Source: JBFHNV01 sp965365655 (GTDB taxonomy: Bacteria; Pseudomonadota; Gammaproteobacteria; HK1). Taken from it: a stretch of 10,237 nucleotides of DNA. The DNA lies in NCBI GenBank assembly GCA_965365655.1, contig CBDUCN010000192.1, forward strand, positions 1 to 10,237, given 5' to 3'. Below are positions 1-6,518 of this stretch, in pieces (within the stretch, counting starts at the first letter, position 1; the number at the start of each line of letters is the position of its first letter). The notes below the pieces were generated by a model that was not told the origin of the DNA, ran no database searches, and worked only from the letters and a program-made list of their open reading frames with translations. A program made the position numbers and the translations under genes.

Positions 1-88
1 GCGGCATGTGTAAAGGAATTCGACACCCCCGCATGAGGGTGCCCCGGTGGCGCATACTGGCGGTCCCCATTCCCGCGCACGCATCCCG
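1..88. other. Leader region upstream of the proline-racemase-family gene
   Basis: This is a short non-coding edge region. It holds a weak 5-bp hairpin (CACCC at 24-28, GGGTG at 37-41). A GAGGG at 35-39 lies 7 nt before an in-frame GTG at 47, which could be an alternative, longer start for the next gene. I see no convincing -35/-10 pair. What lies upstream is outside the window. Confidence 0.4.
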
Positions 89-1162
89 ATGACCATCCGT
101 TCGCTCCCGACCCTGACTGCCCTCGAGGTCCACGCCGGAGGCGAGCCCGGGCGGGTGATCGTCGACGGCGTGCCGGACGTGGACGGCGCGAGCATGTTCG
201 AGAAGATGCAGCGCCTGCGCTCGCAGTGGGACCACCTTCGCCTGCGCATGCTGCGCGAGCCGCGCGGCTACCCGGGGCTGTGCTGCAACGTGCTGATGCC
301 GCCGACCCGCCCCGAGGCCGATGCCGGCTTCGTGATCATGGAGCAGTCGGAGTACCCGCCGATGTCCGGCAGCAACACCATCTGCGTGACCACCGCGCTG
401 GTGGAGACCGGGCGCGTCGCGGTCACGGAACCGATCACGCGCCTGACGCTGGAGGCGCCGGCCGGCCTCATCGAGGTCGAGGCCGAGGTCAGGGACGGGC
501 GCTGCGTCGCGGTGAGCTTCGACAACGTGCCGGCCTTCGCGGCGCACCTGGACGCGGTGGTGGAGGTGCCGGAGCTGGGCCCGGTGACCGTGGACGTGGC
601 CTACGGCGGCATGTGGTACGTGATCGCGGACGCCGACGCGCTCGGCATCCCGCTCGACCCCGACCATGCGGCGACCATCGCGCGGGTGGGGCAGATGCTG
701 CGCGCGGCGGCCGCGGAGCAGCTCCCGGTGGCGCACCCGGAGAACCCCGCGATCGCCGGGATCTCGATCGCCCAGCTCTCCGGCGCCGCGCGCGACCCGG
801 CGGTGTCGCAGCGCAACGCCGTCGTGATCACCACCGGCGAGCTGGACTGGCAGCGCCCGGAGACCTGGCGCGGGGTGCTGGACCGCTCCCCGTGCGGCAC
901 CGGCACCTGCGCGAAGATGGCGGCGCTGCACGCGCGCGGCGCGCTGGCGGTCGGCGAGGACTTCCATCACCAGGGCATTCTGGACACGGTGTGGACCGGG
1001 CGGCTGCTGCGCGAGACGCGGGTGGGCGACATCCCGGCCGTGGTGCCGCGCATCACGGGGCGCGGCTGGATCTACGGGCGCACCGAGTACGTCGCCGACG
1101 AGCAGGATCCGTTCCCGCACGGCTTCACCGTCGCCGACATCTGGGCGCGCGGCGCCGGCTGA
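89..1162 (+). CDS. Proline racemase / hydroxyproline epimerase family protein (Ser/Cys type)
   Basis: The 357-aa product belongs to the proline racemase superfamily, cytosolic PLP-independent enzymes that epimerise proline or hydroxyproline, or dehydrate 3-hydroxyproline, using two acid/base residues. Visible signatures are HAGGEPGRV (residues 15-23), MSGSNTI (92-98) at the first catalytic motif and DRSPCGTGT (265-273) with catalytic Cys269. The first position, usually Cys in M-C-G-H, is Ser93, so this is a Ser/Cys member rather than the Cys/Cys proline racemase type. Length is normal for the family. I chose ATG 89 because family members usually begin about a dozen residues before the H-x-G-G-E motif. 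GTG 47, with GAGGG seven bases upstream, would add 14 residues and cannot be excluded. No hydroxyproline transporter, oxidase or reductase gene is nearby, so the substrate cannot be read from context. Family assignment is firm; exact activity is not. Confidence 0.9.
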   Translation: MTIRSLPTLTALEVHAGGEPGRVIVDGVPDVDGASMFEKMQRLRSQWDHLRLRMLREPRGYPGLCCNVLMPPTRPEADAGFVIMEQSEYPPMSGSNTICVTTALVETGRVAVTEPITRLTLEAPAGLIEVEAEVRDGRCVAVSFDNVPAFAAHLDAVVEVPELGPVTVDVAYGGMWYVIADADALGIPLDPDHAATIARVGQMLRAAAAEQLPVAHPENPAIAGISIAQLSGAARDPAVSQRNAVVITTGELDWQRPETWRGVLDRSPCGTGTCAKMAALHARGALAVGEDFHHQGILDTVWTGRLLRETRVGDIPAVVPRITGRGWIYGRTEYVADEQDPFPHGFTVADIWARGAG

Positions 1163-1187
1163 CGGCGCGCCCGCAGCGGGCGCGCCG
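1163..1187. terminator. GC-rich perfect hairpin directly after the racemase stop codon
   Basis: A 12-bp perfect inverted repeat (1163-1174 and 1176-1187) with a single central A begins one base after the TGA. It would form a very stable stem in RNA. No T-run follows on either strand, so it is not a classical intrinsic terminator. It may work as a U-tract-less terminator or a 3'-end-protecting hairpin. Confidence 0.6.
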
Positions 1188-1208
1188 CTGCAGTGAATGC
1201 CGCGCGCG

Positions 1209-1216
1209 GCCGATAG
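1209..1216 (+). promoter_or_regulatory. Sigma-28 (FliA) -10-like element upstream of the fliK-family gene
   Basis: GCCGATAG matches seven of eight positions of the FliA -10 consensus GCCGATAA and lies 35 nt before the GTG start of a flagellar-type gene. The expected TAAA box about 15 nt upstream is absent (the bases there are GCAG), so only half of the promoter is recognisable. It could be chance. Confidence 0.25.
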
Positions 1217-1251
1217 AGCATGCGCAGCCCCGCTCTCGTCGGACTCCGCCC

Positions 1252-2697
1252 GTGCGCCCCGCGATTCCCGTTCCGTCCACCGCCGTCCCGCCGGCCGCCA
1301 CGCCACCCGGTGCGCCGGCCGTCGCGGCGCTGCGCCCCGGCCAGGTGGTGCAGGCGCGCGTGGTCGCGGCCGCGCCGGGCGGCGCGGTGGTGCTCGAGCT
1401 CGGCGGGCGGCAGCTCGCGGCGCGCACCGAGGTGCCCGTGGCGCCCGGCCAGCAGCTCGCGATGAAGGTGCAGTCCACCGGCCCCGAGACCGTTCTCCAG
1501 CTGCTGGACGCCCGCGGCGGCGCGGCGCCCGGCCAGCTGCGCCTCGCGGCGACGGCCGGCGCGCCCGGGCCCGACGCGGGTCCCGGCCCGAGGCTTGTGC
1601 CGGTCTCCGCGCTGCGCGCGGCACCGGGCGAGGTCGTGAGCGCGCGCGTGCTGGGCGCGGACGGCGCTGGCCGGCTGCTGCTGGACGTCGCCGGCGAGCG
1701 CATCTCGGCGCGCGCGGTGGACTTCGCGCGCGGCACTGCGCCCGCGCCGGGCCAGGCGCTGGCGCTGCGCGTGGATGCGGGGGGCGGCGCGCTGCGGCCG
1801 GTCGCGGATGCGTCCGCTGCCGCAGGCGCGGGCGGCGTGGGCGCGGCCATCGCGCTGCTGCGCGCGGCGCTCCCGCGTCAGCAGCCGCTGGCCGAGGCGA
1901 TGGCGGCGCTGGCGCGCGCGGCGCAGGACCCGCGACTGCGGGCGGGACGCGACGGCGCCGCCGTGCGCACGGCCGTCGACGGCCTGCTCGCGTCGCTGCC
2001 GCGTGCGGCCGACGCGGCGAATCCCGCGCGCCTCGCGGCGATGGTCCGCGACTCCGGGCTGTTCCACGAGGCCCGCGAGGCCGCGCCCGGCACGGCGGGG
2101 AGCGCCGCGGCGCGCTCCGGCGGCGCCGGCGAGGCCGGCGGGCCGGACCTGAAGGCGCGCCTGCTGGCCGTCGCGCGCGCGCTGGGCCCGGCGGGCGGCG
2201 GGGCTGCTGGCTCCGGCCTCGAGTCCGTCGGCGATGCGGTGCGCGGGGCGCTCGCGCGCATCGAGACGCTGCAGGTGGCGACCGCGCAGGGTGGGCCGGA
2301 CGGGCCGGTGTGGCACCTCGAGCTGCCGCTGGCGCACGAGCGCGGCGTCGACCCGCTGCGCCTGCGCATCGCCCGCGAGCGCCGCGGCGACGGCGAGGGC
2401 GACGGCCGGCGCGGAGGCGGCGCTGCGGACACCGTGTGGAGCGCGGAGCTGCTGCTGGAGCCGGCCGGGGGCGCGGCGCTGCACGCCCGCGTGAGCCTGA
2501 CCCCGGCGGGCGTGGTGGCGGTGCTGACCACCGAGGACGCGGGGCTGCACCGGGCGCTGGAGGAGCACAGCGCGTCGCTGGCGGCGCTGCTCGAGGGCGC
2601 GCGGCTTGAGGTCGCGTCGGTGCGCTGCCGCTGCGCGCCGCTGCCGGCGCTTGCACCGCCCGCGCCGCCCGCGCCGCTGGTCTCGGAGCGCGCGTGA
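1252..2697 (+). CDS. FliK-family flagellar hook-length control protein
   Basis: The 481-aa, Ala/Gly/Arg-rich protein ends in a FliK C-terminal-type domain (about residues 350-465). It begins with VWHLELPLAHERGVDPLRLR and continues through a beta-rich region to a segment around EEHSASLAALLEGARLEV. FliK proteins act as secreted molecular rulers that signal FlhB to switch export from hook to filament subunits. The N-terminal half holds two similar beta-rich segments (about 27-87 and 121-187), each with an LR-x-G-x-VV/xARV start and a PGQ-L-L-V end. The long linkers are low complexity. Starts: the open frame runs far upstream inside the racemase gene, but the first usual start codon in the relevant part is GTG 1252, with only a weak GGA upstream. 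The stop overlaps the fhlB start (GTGA), so the two are translationally coupled. No other flagellar genes are in view. The role is inferred from the C-terminal domain and its FhlB neighbour. Confidence 0.78.
   Translation: MRPAIPVPSTAVPPAATPPGAPAVAALRPGQVVQARVVAAAPGGAVVLELGGRQLAARTEVPVAPGQQLAMKVQSTGPETVLQLLDARGGAAPGQLRLAATAGAPGPDAGPGPRLVPVSALRAAPGEVVSARVLGADGAGRLLLDVAGERISARAVDFARGTAPAPGQALALRVDAGGGALRPVADASAAAGAGGVGAAIALLRAALPRQQPLAEAMAALARAAQDPRLRAGRDGAAVRTAVDGLLASLPRAADAANPARLAAMVRDSGLFHEAREAAPGTAGSAAARSGGAGEAGGPDLKARLLAVARALGPAGGGAAGSGLESVGDAVRGALARIETLQVATAQGGPDGPVWHLELPLAHERGVDPLRLRIARERRGDGEGDGRRGGGAADTVWSAELLLEPAGGAALHARVSLTPAGVVAVLTTEDAGLHRALEEHSASLAALLEGARLEVASVRCRCAPLPALAPPAPPAPLVSERA
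1330..1810 (+). repeat. Internal duplication of a beta-rich module in the FliK-family protein
   Basis: Two stretches of about 60 residues look homologous at protein level: residues about 27-87 (from LRPGQVVQARV, nucleotides 1330-1512) and about 121-187 (from LRAAPGEVVSARV, nucleotides 1612-1810). Both have a VVxARV strand, an LxLxxxG(R/E)xxxAR core and an APGQxLAxxV strand. The alignment was made by eye. Confidence 0.55.
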
Positions 2698-2984
2698 CGC
2701 GCACCGTCCCACCGCCGGCGCGGCGCGCCGTCGCGCTCAGCTACGACGGCGCCGGCGCGCCGCGGGTGTGCGCGAGCGGCGACGGTCACGTCGGCGAGCG
2801 CATCGTGGACGTCGCCCGCGAGCACGGCGTGCCGCTGCATTCGGATCCGGACCTCGCCGGCTTCCTGTCCCGGGTGCCGGTGGGCGAGGAGGTGCCGGAG
2901 GCGCTCTATCTCGCGGTCGCGCAGGTGCTCGCGTTCGCGTACCGCGTCAGCGGGCGCAGCCCGCCGCCGCGCGCGGACGGGTGA
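2694..2984 (+). CDS. FhlB: FlhB C-terminal-domain-like export switch protein
   Basis: The 96-aa protein matches the cytoplasmic C-terminal domain of FlhB/YscU-type export switch proteins without the membrane part. Recognisable elements are RRAVALSYDG (residues 10-19), a central VGERIVDVAREHGVPL, the DPDLAGFL segment and VGEEVPEALYLAVAQVLAFAYR near the end. The autocleavage motif N-P-T-H that precedes AVAL in FlhB is replaced by P-A-R-R, so it should not self-cleave. Such FhlB proteins are usually encoded beside a FliK-like gene, as here, and are thought to act with the flagellar export gate. The GTG start overlaps the upstream stop and has a GGAG (2685-2688) five bases before it, which supports this start and coupled expression. 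Confidence is high in the family and lower in the precise role. Confidence 0.85.
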   Translation: MTRTVPPPARRAVALSYDGAGAPRVCASGDGHVGERIVDVAREHGVPLHSDPDLAGFLSRVPVGEEVPEALYLAVAQVLAFAYRVSGRSPPPRADG

Positions 2985-3019
2985 GCCGCCGGCACGCGGC
3001 GCGTGCATCGCCCGCCGGC

Positions 3020-3047
3020 CGGCATCGCGTGACGTTCACGCGTGCCG
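3020..3047. terminator. Hairpin downstream of fhlB
   Basis: A stem of about 12 bp with one bulged T (3025): CGGCA pairs with TGCCG outside, and CGCGTGA (3026-3032) pairs with TCACGCG (3036-3042) around a CGT loop. It lies 35 nt past the fhlB stop in the 145-bp gap between convergent genes. No T-tract follows. It is a likely 3'-end structure or terminator for fhlB, though a protein-binding dyad is also possible. Confidence 0.5.
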
Positions 3048-3102
3048 TCGTCGCGGCTCTCGCCACCGCTTCGGCCGCCGTCGTAGACGCTGATCCGGTC
3101 GC

Positions 3103-3124
3103 CGCCCGGGTCCGTACCCGGGCG
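3103..3124. terminator. Hairpin downstream of the fimX-like gene
   Basis: A perfect 9-bp stem (CGCCCGGGT at 3103-3111, ACCCGGGCG at 3116-3124) with a CCGT loop sits five bases past the stop codon of the minus-strand gene. There is no T-run on either side. It is the most probable transcript end of the fimX-like gene, and together with 3020-3047 it separates the two convergent genes. Confidence 0.55.
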
Positions 3125-3129
3125 CGGCG

Positions 3130-5217
3130 TCACGCAGAGTCGAACGAATCGTCGAAGTCGTAGCTCATCTGCTCGTCGGCGGGCTGCACGTAGTCGCCCT
3201 GCGCGTAGTCCACGCCGCACTGCCAGAGCACCATCAGCGTCTGCGCGTCGGACACGCCGGTCGCGACCGTCGTGCACCCCATGCGCCGCAGCGCGGACTG
3301 CAGCGAGACCAGCGCCTGCTGGCGAACGGCGTCGCGCACCAGCCCGTCGAGGTGCGGCGGACCCAGCTTCACGTACTCCACGCCGAGCTGCTCCAGCGCG
3401 TGCAGCGAGGTGATCGCGTCGCCGTAGCCGTCCAGCGCCGTGGAGCAGTAGAGCTTCTTCGCCGCGTTCACGAACGCGCGCGCCTGGCGCACCTGGCGAT
3501 GTGCGCTGGCCTCGGGGATCTGGAAGGTGAGGCGGTGGCGGTGCACGCCGTACGCGCGCAGCAGCCGGCTCAGGTGCAGCAGCGTGGATTCGTTGCTCAC
3601 CGCCGCCGAGGACAGGCGCACGAAGAAGTGCACGTCGTGGCCGCCGCTCTCCTGGGCGTGGGCGATGACGATGGCCTTCTCCAGCAGCCAGCGGTCCAGC
3701 GTCGCGAGCTCCTCCTCGTCGTCGGCGCGCGCGTACAGCTCGCCGGTGCCGATCAGCGAGCCGTCGGCGGCGCGCGCCGCCACGGTGACCTCGTAGCTCT
3801 CCTCCTGGCCGCCGTGCAGGTGCACGATCGGCTGCCACATGATCCGCAGCCGCCCCTCGGCCGCGAGGCGCATGACCCCGTCCGCTTGTCCCGCGACCTC
3901 CGCGGCAGGGGTGACCTGCTCCGGCGACGGCGCGTGCCGCACCTGGTTGCCGCCGGCCTCGATGGCCTCCCTGCACAGGCTCTCCGCGTCGCGCATCACG
4001 CTCTCCGCGTCCGTGCTGCTCGCGCTCAGCTCCACCACCGCGACGCTGCAGGTGGTCGCGAGCGACTGCCCGCCCACCTCGGAGATGTGCGCGGCCACCG
4101 CCGCGCGCAGCTGTTCCGCCCGAGCCGCGGCCGCGTCCATGTCGACGGCCTCCAGCAGCACCGCGAAGGTGTGATTGCCGAAGCGCCCGACGGCCTTCGC
4201 GTCCCCGGCCTCGTGCGCCACCACCGACGCCAGGTCCTTCACCAGCAGGTCGCTCGCGACGATGCCGACGCTCTGGCGCATCGCGCGGAAGTTCTCGAGC
4301 TCGATCAGCAGCAGCGCGCCGCGCAGCGTGTGCCGCCGCGCGGCCGCCACCGCGTCGGCCAGCGCGGCGAGGAAGTGGCGCTGGGTGTGCAGCCCGGTGA
4401 GCTGGTCCCACCGGCTCATCGCGTACAGCGCCTGCTGCGGCTCGCGGCTGGCCTGCCCGCCGCGCAGCATTGCGAGATGTCCTTCCTGGCCGCCGAAGGA
4501 GGTGCGCGAGAACGACACCGTCACGTCCACCGGCAGTCCCTGCTCGGACATCAGCGCGGTGTCGATGCGCTGCAGCTTGCTGCCGGTGCTGAGGCGCTCG
4601 ATGAAGCTCCTCACCCGCTCGCGGTCGCGCGCCACCACCATGCTCGCCAGGCGCTGACCCCGGATCGCGTCGAAGCTGCTGCCGCACAGCCGCAGCGCCG
4701 GCGGGTTCGCGTGCAGCACCGTGCCGGCGCGCAGCAGCAGGATCGCGTCGCTGACCGAGTTGATGAGCGCGAAGGTCTGGCGCTGGAACTCGCGGTGCTG
4801 GGCGTCCAGCAGCCGTCGCGCGCGGCGCTCGCGAAGCGCTGCCAGCTCGCGCTGCATCACCAGCGGCAGGTGATCCTGCGCCGCCATGTCGACCAGGTCG
4901 CGCGCGCCCAGGCGCAGTGCCGCGACCACCTCTTCGCGCGTCGGGGTGTGGTCGAACGCGATGACCGGCAGGTCCGGGCTGGTGCTCTGCACGGTGCTCA
5001 GCGCACTGGACAGCGACGTGCCGTTGACGCGGGACCGCGCGAGCACGAGGTCCCAGCGATCGCTGCCCAGCACGCTTTCGAGCTCCGCGGTGTCGTGCAC
5101 GCGCTGCGCGTACAGTCGCGGCGCGATCGTCGAATCGTCGCCGAGCAGCTGCTCCAGCGCATCGTCGGGATGCGCGACGAGGAGCAGCTTCAGAACGTCC
5201 TTTGTCGGTGTGGACAT
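3130..5217 (-). CDS. fimX-like: FimX-like degenerate REC-PAS-GGDEF-EAL protein
   Basis: The 695-aa protein has FimX length and architecture. A receiver-like domain (about 8-130) has Arg61 where the phospho-acceptor Asp should be. A PAS domain (about 145-255) is followed by a GGDEF domain (about 265-430) whose signature reads GNHTF (347-351). The EAL domain (about 445-690) has EVT (476-478) in place of EAL, a single Asp in LDGYG (595-599), Lys617 retained and TGVS (653-656) in place of EGVE. The C-terminal tail MSYDFDD closely resembles the FimX end. In Pseudomonas and Xanthomonas, FimX/Filp proteins are non-catalytic c-di-GMP receptors that promote type IV pilus assembly and twitching. By family, this one should make or degrade little or no c-di-GMP. 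Whether it still binds it is uncertain, because a family ligand-contact position appears changed. It stands alone, with its own upstream intergenic region. ATG 5217 is the natural start; the ribosome site is weak. Confidence 0.85.
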   Translation of the reverse strand: MSTPTKDVLKLLLVAHPDDALEQLLGDDSTIAPRLYAQRVHDTAELESVLGSDRWDLVLARSRVNGTSLSSALSTVQSTSPDLPVIAFDHTPTREEVVAALRLGARDLVDMAAQDHLPLVMQRELAALRERRARRLLDAQHREFQRQTFALINSVSDAILLLRAGTVLHANPPALRLCGSSFDAIRGQRLASMVVARDRERVRSFIERLSTGSKLQRIDTALMSEQGLPVDVTVSFSRTSFGGQEGHLAMLRGGQASREPQQALYAMSRWDQLTGLHTQRHFLAALADAVAAARRHTLRGALLLIELENFRAMRQSVGIVASDLLVKDLASVVAHEAGDAKAVGRFGNHTFAVLLEAVDMDAAAARAEQLRAAVAAHISEVGGQSLATTCSVAVVELSASSTDAESVMRDAESLCREAIEAGGNQVRHAPSPEQVTPAAEVAGQADGVMRLAAEGRLRIMWQPIVHLHGGQEESYEVTVAARAADGSLIGTGELYARADDEEELATLDRWLLEKAIVIAHAQESGGHDVHFFVRLSSAAVSNESTLLHLSRLLRAYGVHRHRLTFQIPEASAHRQVRQARAFVNAAKKLYCSTALDGYGDAITSLHALEQLGVEYVKLGPPHLDGLVRDAVRQQALVSLQSALRRMGCTTVATGVSDAQTLMVLWQCGVDYAQGDYVQPADEQMSYDFDDSFDSA

Positions 5218-5232
5218 CGTGCCGTGCGTCCG

Positions 5233-5251
5233 GCCGGCGCGGCGCGCCGGC
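5233..5251. repeat. Inverted repeat in the fimX-like leader
   Basis: Perfect 8-bp arms (GCCGGCGC at 5233-5240, GCGCCGGC at 5244-5251) with a GGC loop lie 16 nt upstream of the ATG on the minus strand. In mRNA this hairpin would sit close to the ribosome site and could lower translation. At this GC content, chance formation is plausible. Confidence 0.4.
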
Positions 5252-5294
5252 GTGGGAGCCGGCGTGCGAGGTGCACTGCGCCGGCCGCGTTTCG

Positions 5295-5392
5295 CGACCG
5301 TGACTTTAACGTGCGTGTTGTTGCCGGAATAGCTCCTGCGCGCGTGATTCCCGATATCGGGAAGCTCGTTACCCGCGAGTCACGACCGTGAC
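5295..5392. repeat. Two copies of CGACCGTGAC, 88 bp apart, upstream of the fimX-like gene
   Basis: The 10-mer CGACCGTGAC occurs at 5295-5304 and again at 5383-5392, in the same orientation. The second copy forms one arm of the dyad at 5382-5409. The stretch between them (about 5300-5363) is clearly less GC-rich than the rest of the window, as expected for a regulatory region. No protein is known to me that binds this sequence. Confidence 0.45.
5348..5363. promoter_or_regulatory. Perfect 16-bp palindrome, candidate operator
   Basis: TTCCCGATATCGGGAA is a perfect 16-bp palindrome with no spacer. It lies 131 bp upstream of the fimX-like start and about 36 bp past the end of the YhbQ-like gene. 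With no loop and no following T-run it looks more like a binding site for a dimeric regulator than a terminator. The regulator cannot be named from the sequence. Confidence 0.5.
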
Positions 5393-5409
5393 GTCGCGTC
5401 ACGTGTCGT
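5382..5409. terminator. Dyad overlapping the 3' end of the YhbQ-like gene
   Basis: CGTGACG (5387-5393) and CGTCACG (5397-5403) form a 7-bp stem around TCG. An outer ACGAC (5382-5386) pairs with GTCGT (5405-5409) across one bulged base. The stop codon of the minus-strand GIY-YIG gene lies inside it. No T-tract follows. It may be the transcript end of the Nudix/yhbQ unit, or an operator for the fimX-like gene, since one arm carries the repeated CGACCGTGAC. Confidence 0.45.
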
Positions 5410-5764
5410 CGTGCGTCGCGGGCGTCGTCGGCCGATTGCTCGCGCGCTGCTGCGCGGGCATCACGCGAAGCCGCGCGAGCAGCGCCGCGGCGGGCGGCTG
5501 CTCGCGCACGATGCGTTCCTTGTCGGCGCGGGCGAGGCGCTTCAACGCGTGCTCGGCGCGCAGCGCGACGCTGCGCGATTCCACCGCCGTCGCGTAGGCG
5601 ACGTGCAGCGGGCCGCGACCGCGCAGCCGTCGCGCGCCGCGCACGCCGCCGCGCGCGTGCTCTTCGAGGCGGCGCGCGAGGTCGGTGGTGATGCCGGTGT
5701 ACAGGGCGCCGTCGCCGCAGCGGATCACGTACAGCTGCCAGCCGCCGTGGGTGTCCGCGCTCAC
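5399..5764 (-). CDS. yhbQ-like: GIY-YIG nuclease superfamily protein, YhbQ/UPF0213-like
   Basis: The 121-aa protein has a single GIY-YIG domain of the YhbQ/UPF0213 type. LYVIRC (residues 11-16) and LYTGITTD (21-28) supply the two paired tyrosine motifs. Arg31 in LARRLEEH and Glu71 in ALRAEHALKRL occupy the catalytic Arg and Glu positions, and DKERIV follows. Residues after about 90 are a low-complexity tail. E. coli YhbQ is implicated in DNA handling or damage response, but its cellular substrate is not settled. The frame stays open upstream inside the Nudix gene. I chose GTG 5764 because it is the first usual start after the Nudix stop and gives the normal family length; a CTG at 5770 is a less likely alternative. 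It begins 10 nt after the Nudix stop, so the two genes are probably co-transcribed. Confidence 0.88.
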   Translation of the reverse strand: MSADTHGGWQLYVIRCGDGALYTGITTDLARRLEEHARGGVRGARRLRGRGPLHVAYATAVESRSVALRAEHALKRLARADKERIVREQPPAAALLARLRVMPAQQRASNRPTTPATHDDT

Positions 5765-5774
5765 GGGCAGCGTT

Positions 5775-6479
5775 TCATTCCTGGTAACGGACGCGGCGCA
5801 CGCCGCCGCGGTGCGTGAACACGGCGCGCGGGTGCGGCCCGGCGCCGCCGCCGAGCACCCGTTGCAGGTGCTCGATGAAGAACGCCTGCACGTCCGCGAT
5901 GGGAAGCTCCCGCGCCGCGTCCAGCGGCACCCACGCGATGTCCTCCAGCTCGCCGTCACCGCCGATGCGTCCGCGCAGCGCGCCGCCCTCGGCGATGAAG
6001 AAGCGCGCGTGGAAGCGGATCGGATGGCGCGTCGGCGTGATCGCGCGCCCGGTGAGCTCCAGCGCGGCGAGATCGGGCGCGAGGCCCTGGCTGCTCCACG
6101 CCGACCAGATCGGATGCTCGTCCACGCCGGGATTGCCCGGTGCCGCGAGCATCAGGCCCGTTTCCTCGAAGGTCTCGCGTACCGCCGACACCGCCATCGC
6201 GTGCGCCCGCGCCCGGCTGTCGCCGACCTTCAGCAGCGCCGGCAGGTGCTCCGGGAGCGGCGATGCGGGGCGCACCGTGCGGTCCTGCGGCTCGACCGCG
6301 CCTCCGGGAAACACGTACACGCCCGGCATGAAGCGCGCGCCGCGCGGTCGCCGGCCCATCAGCACCTCGTGGCCGTCCCCGGCGCGGCGGTGCAGGATCA
6401 GGGTGGCCGCGTCGCGCGGTCGCACCGCGCGTTTCCCGGTGCGCGTGCGGCGGGTGGGCGCGGCGTCGCGTCGGCTCAT
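5775..6479 (-). CDS. Nudix hydrolase, NUDT19-type
   Basis: The 234-aa protein is a Nudix hydrolase, a class that cleaves a diphosphate linked to another moiety and needs a divalent metal. The Nudix box is split: FPGG at residues 57-60, then an insertion of roughly 25-30 residues, then AVRETFEETGL (99-109), which satisfies R-E-x-x-E-E-x-G-U. An inserted box of this layout is typical of NUDT19-like proteins, several of which hydrolyse CoA or acyl-CoA; that activity is suggested here, not shown. PTRHPIRFHARFF (149-161) and DIAWVPLDAARELPI (180-194) are usual for the fold's second half. The first 20 residues are basic and disordered-looking. ATG 6479 has no clear Shine-Dalgarno. It is the first gene of a probable pair with the YhbQ-like gene and divergent from the flavin oxidase gene across 128 bp holding a large dyad. 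Confidence 0.87.
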   Translation of the reverse strand: MSRRDAAPTRRTRTGKRAVRPRDAATLILHRRAGDGHEVLMGRRPRGARFMPGVYVFPGGAVEPQDRTVRPASPLPEHLPALLKVGDSRARAHAMAVSAVRETFEETGLMLAAPGNPGVDEHPIWSAWSSQGLAPDLAALELTGRAITPTRHPIRFHARFFIAEGGALRGRIGGDGELEDIAWVPLDAARELPIADVQAFFIEHLQRVLGGGAGPHPRAVFTHRGGVRRVRYQE

Positions 6480-6518
6480 CGGCGGGGGCGCGGTGCAGCG
6501 GCGGCGGAGGACACCGCG

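Noticed and set aside
226..1251. Upstream extension of the FliK frame inside the racemase gene
   Set aside because: The translation is arginine-rich and overlaps a well-supported gene. FliK-like sequence begins only after about 1252.
1072..2712. 546-aa minus-strand open frame opposite fliK/fhlB
   Set aside because: It is Arg/Ala/Gly-rich with no domain. Long antisense frames are expected at this GC content, and the plus strand carries recognisable FliK and FhlB domains.
3352..5391. 679-aa plus-strand open frame opposite the fimX-like gene
   Set aside because: It is an antisense shadow rich in His, Arg and Gln with no family resemblance. The minus strand has clear REC, PAS, GGDEF and EAL features.
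5399..5764. GIY-YIG gene as a homing endonuclease or mobile element
   Set aside because: It matches the small stand-alone YhbQ type and sits in a tidy operon with the Nudix gene, with no intron or inserted host gene.
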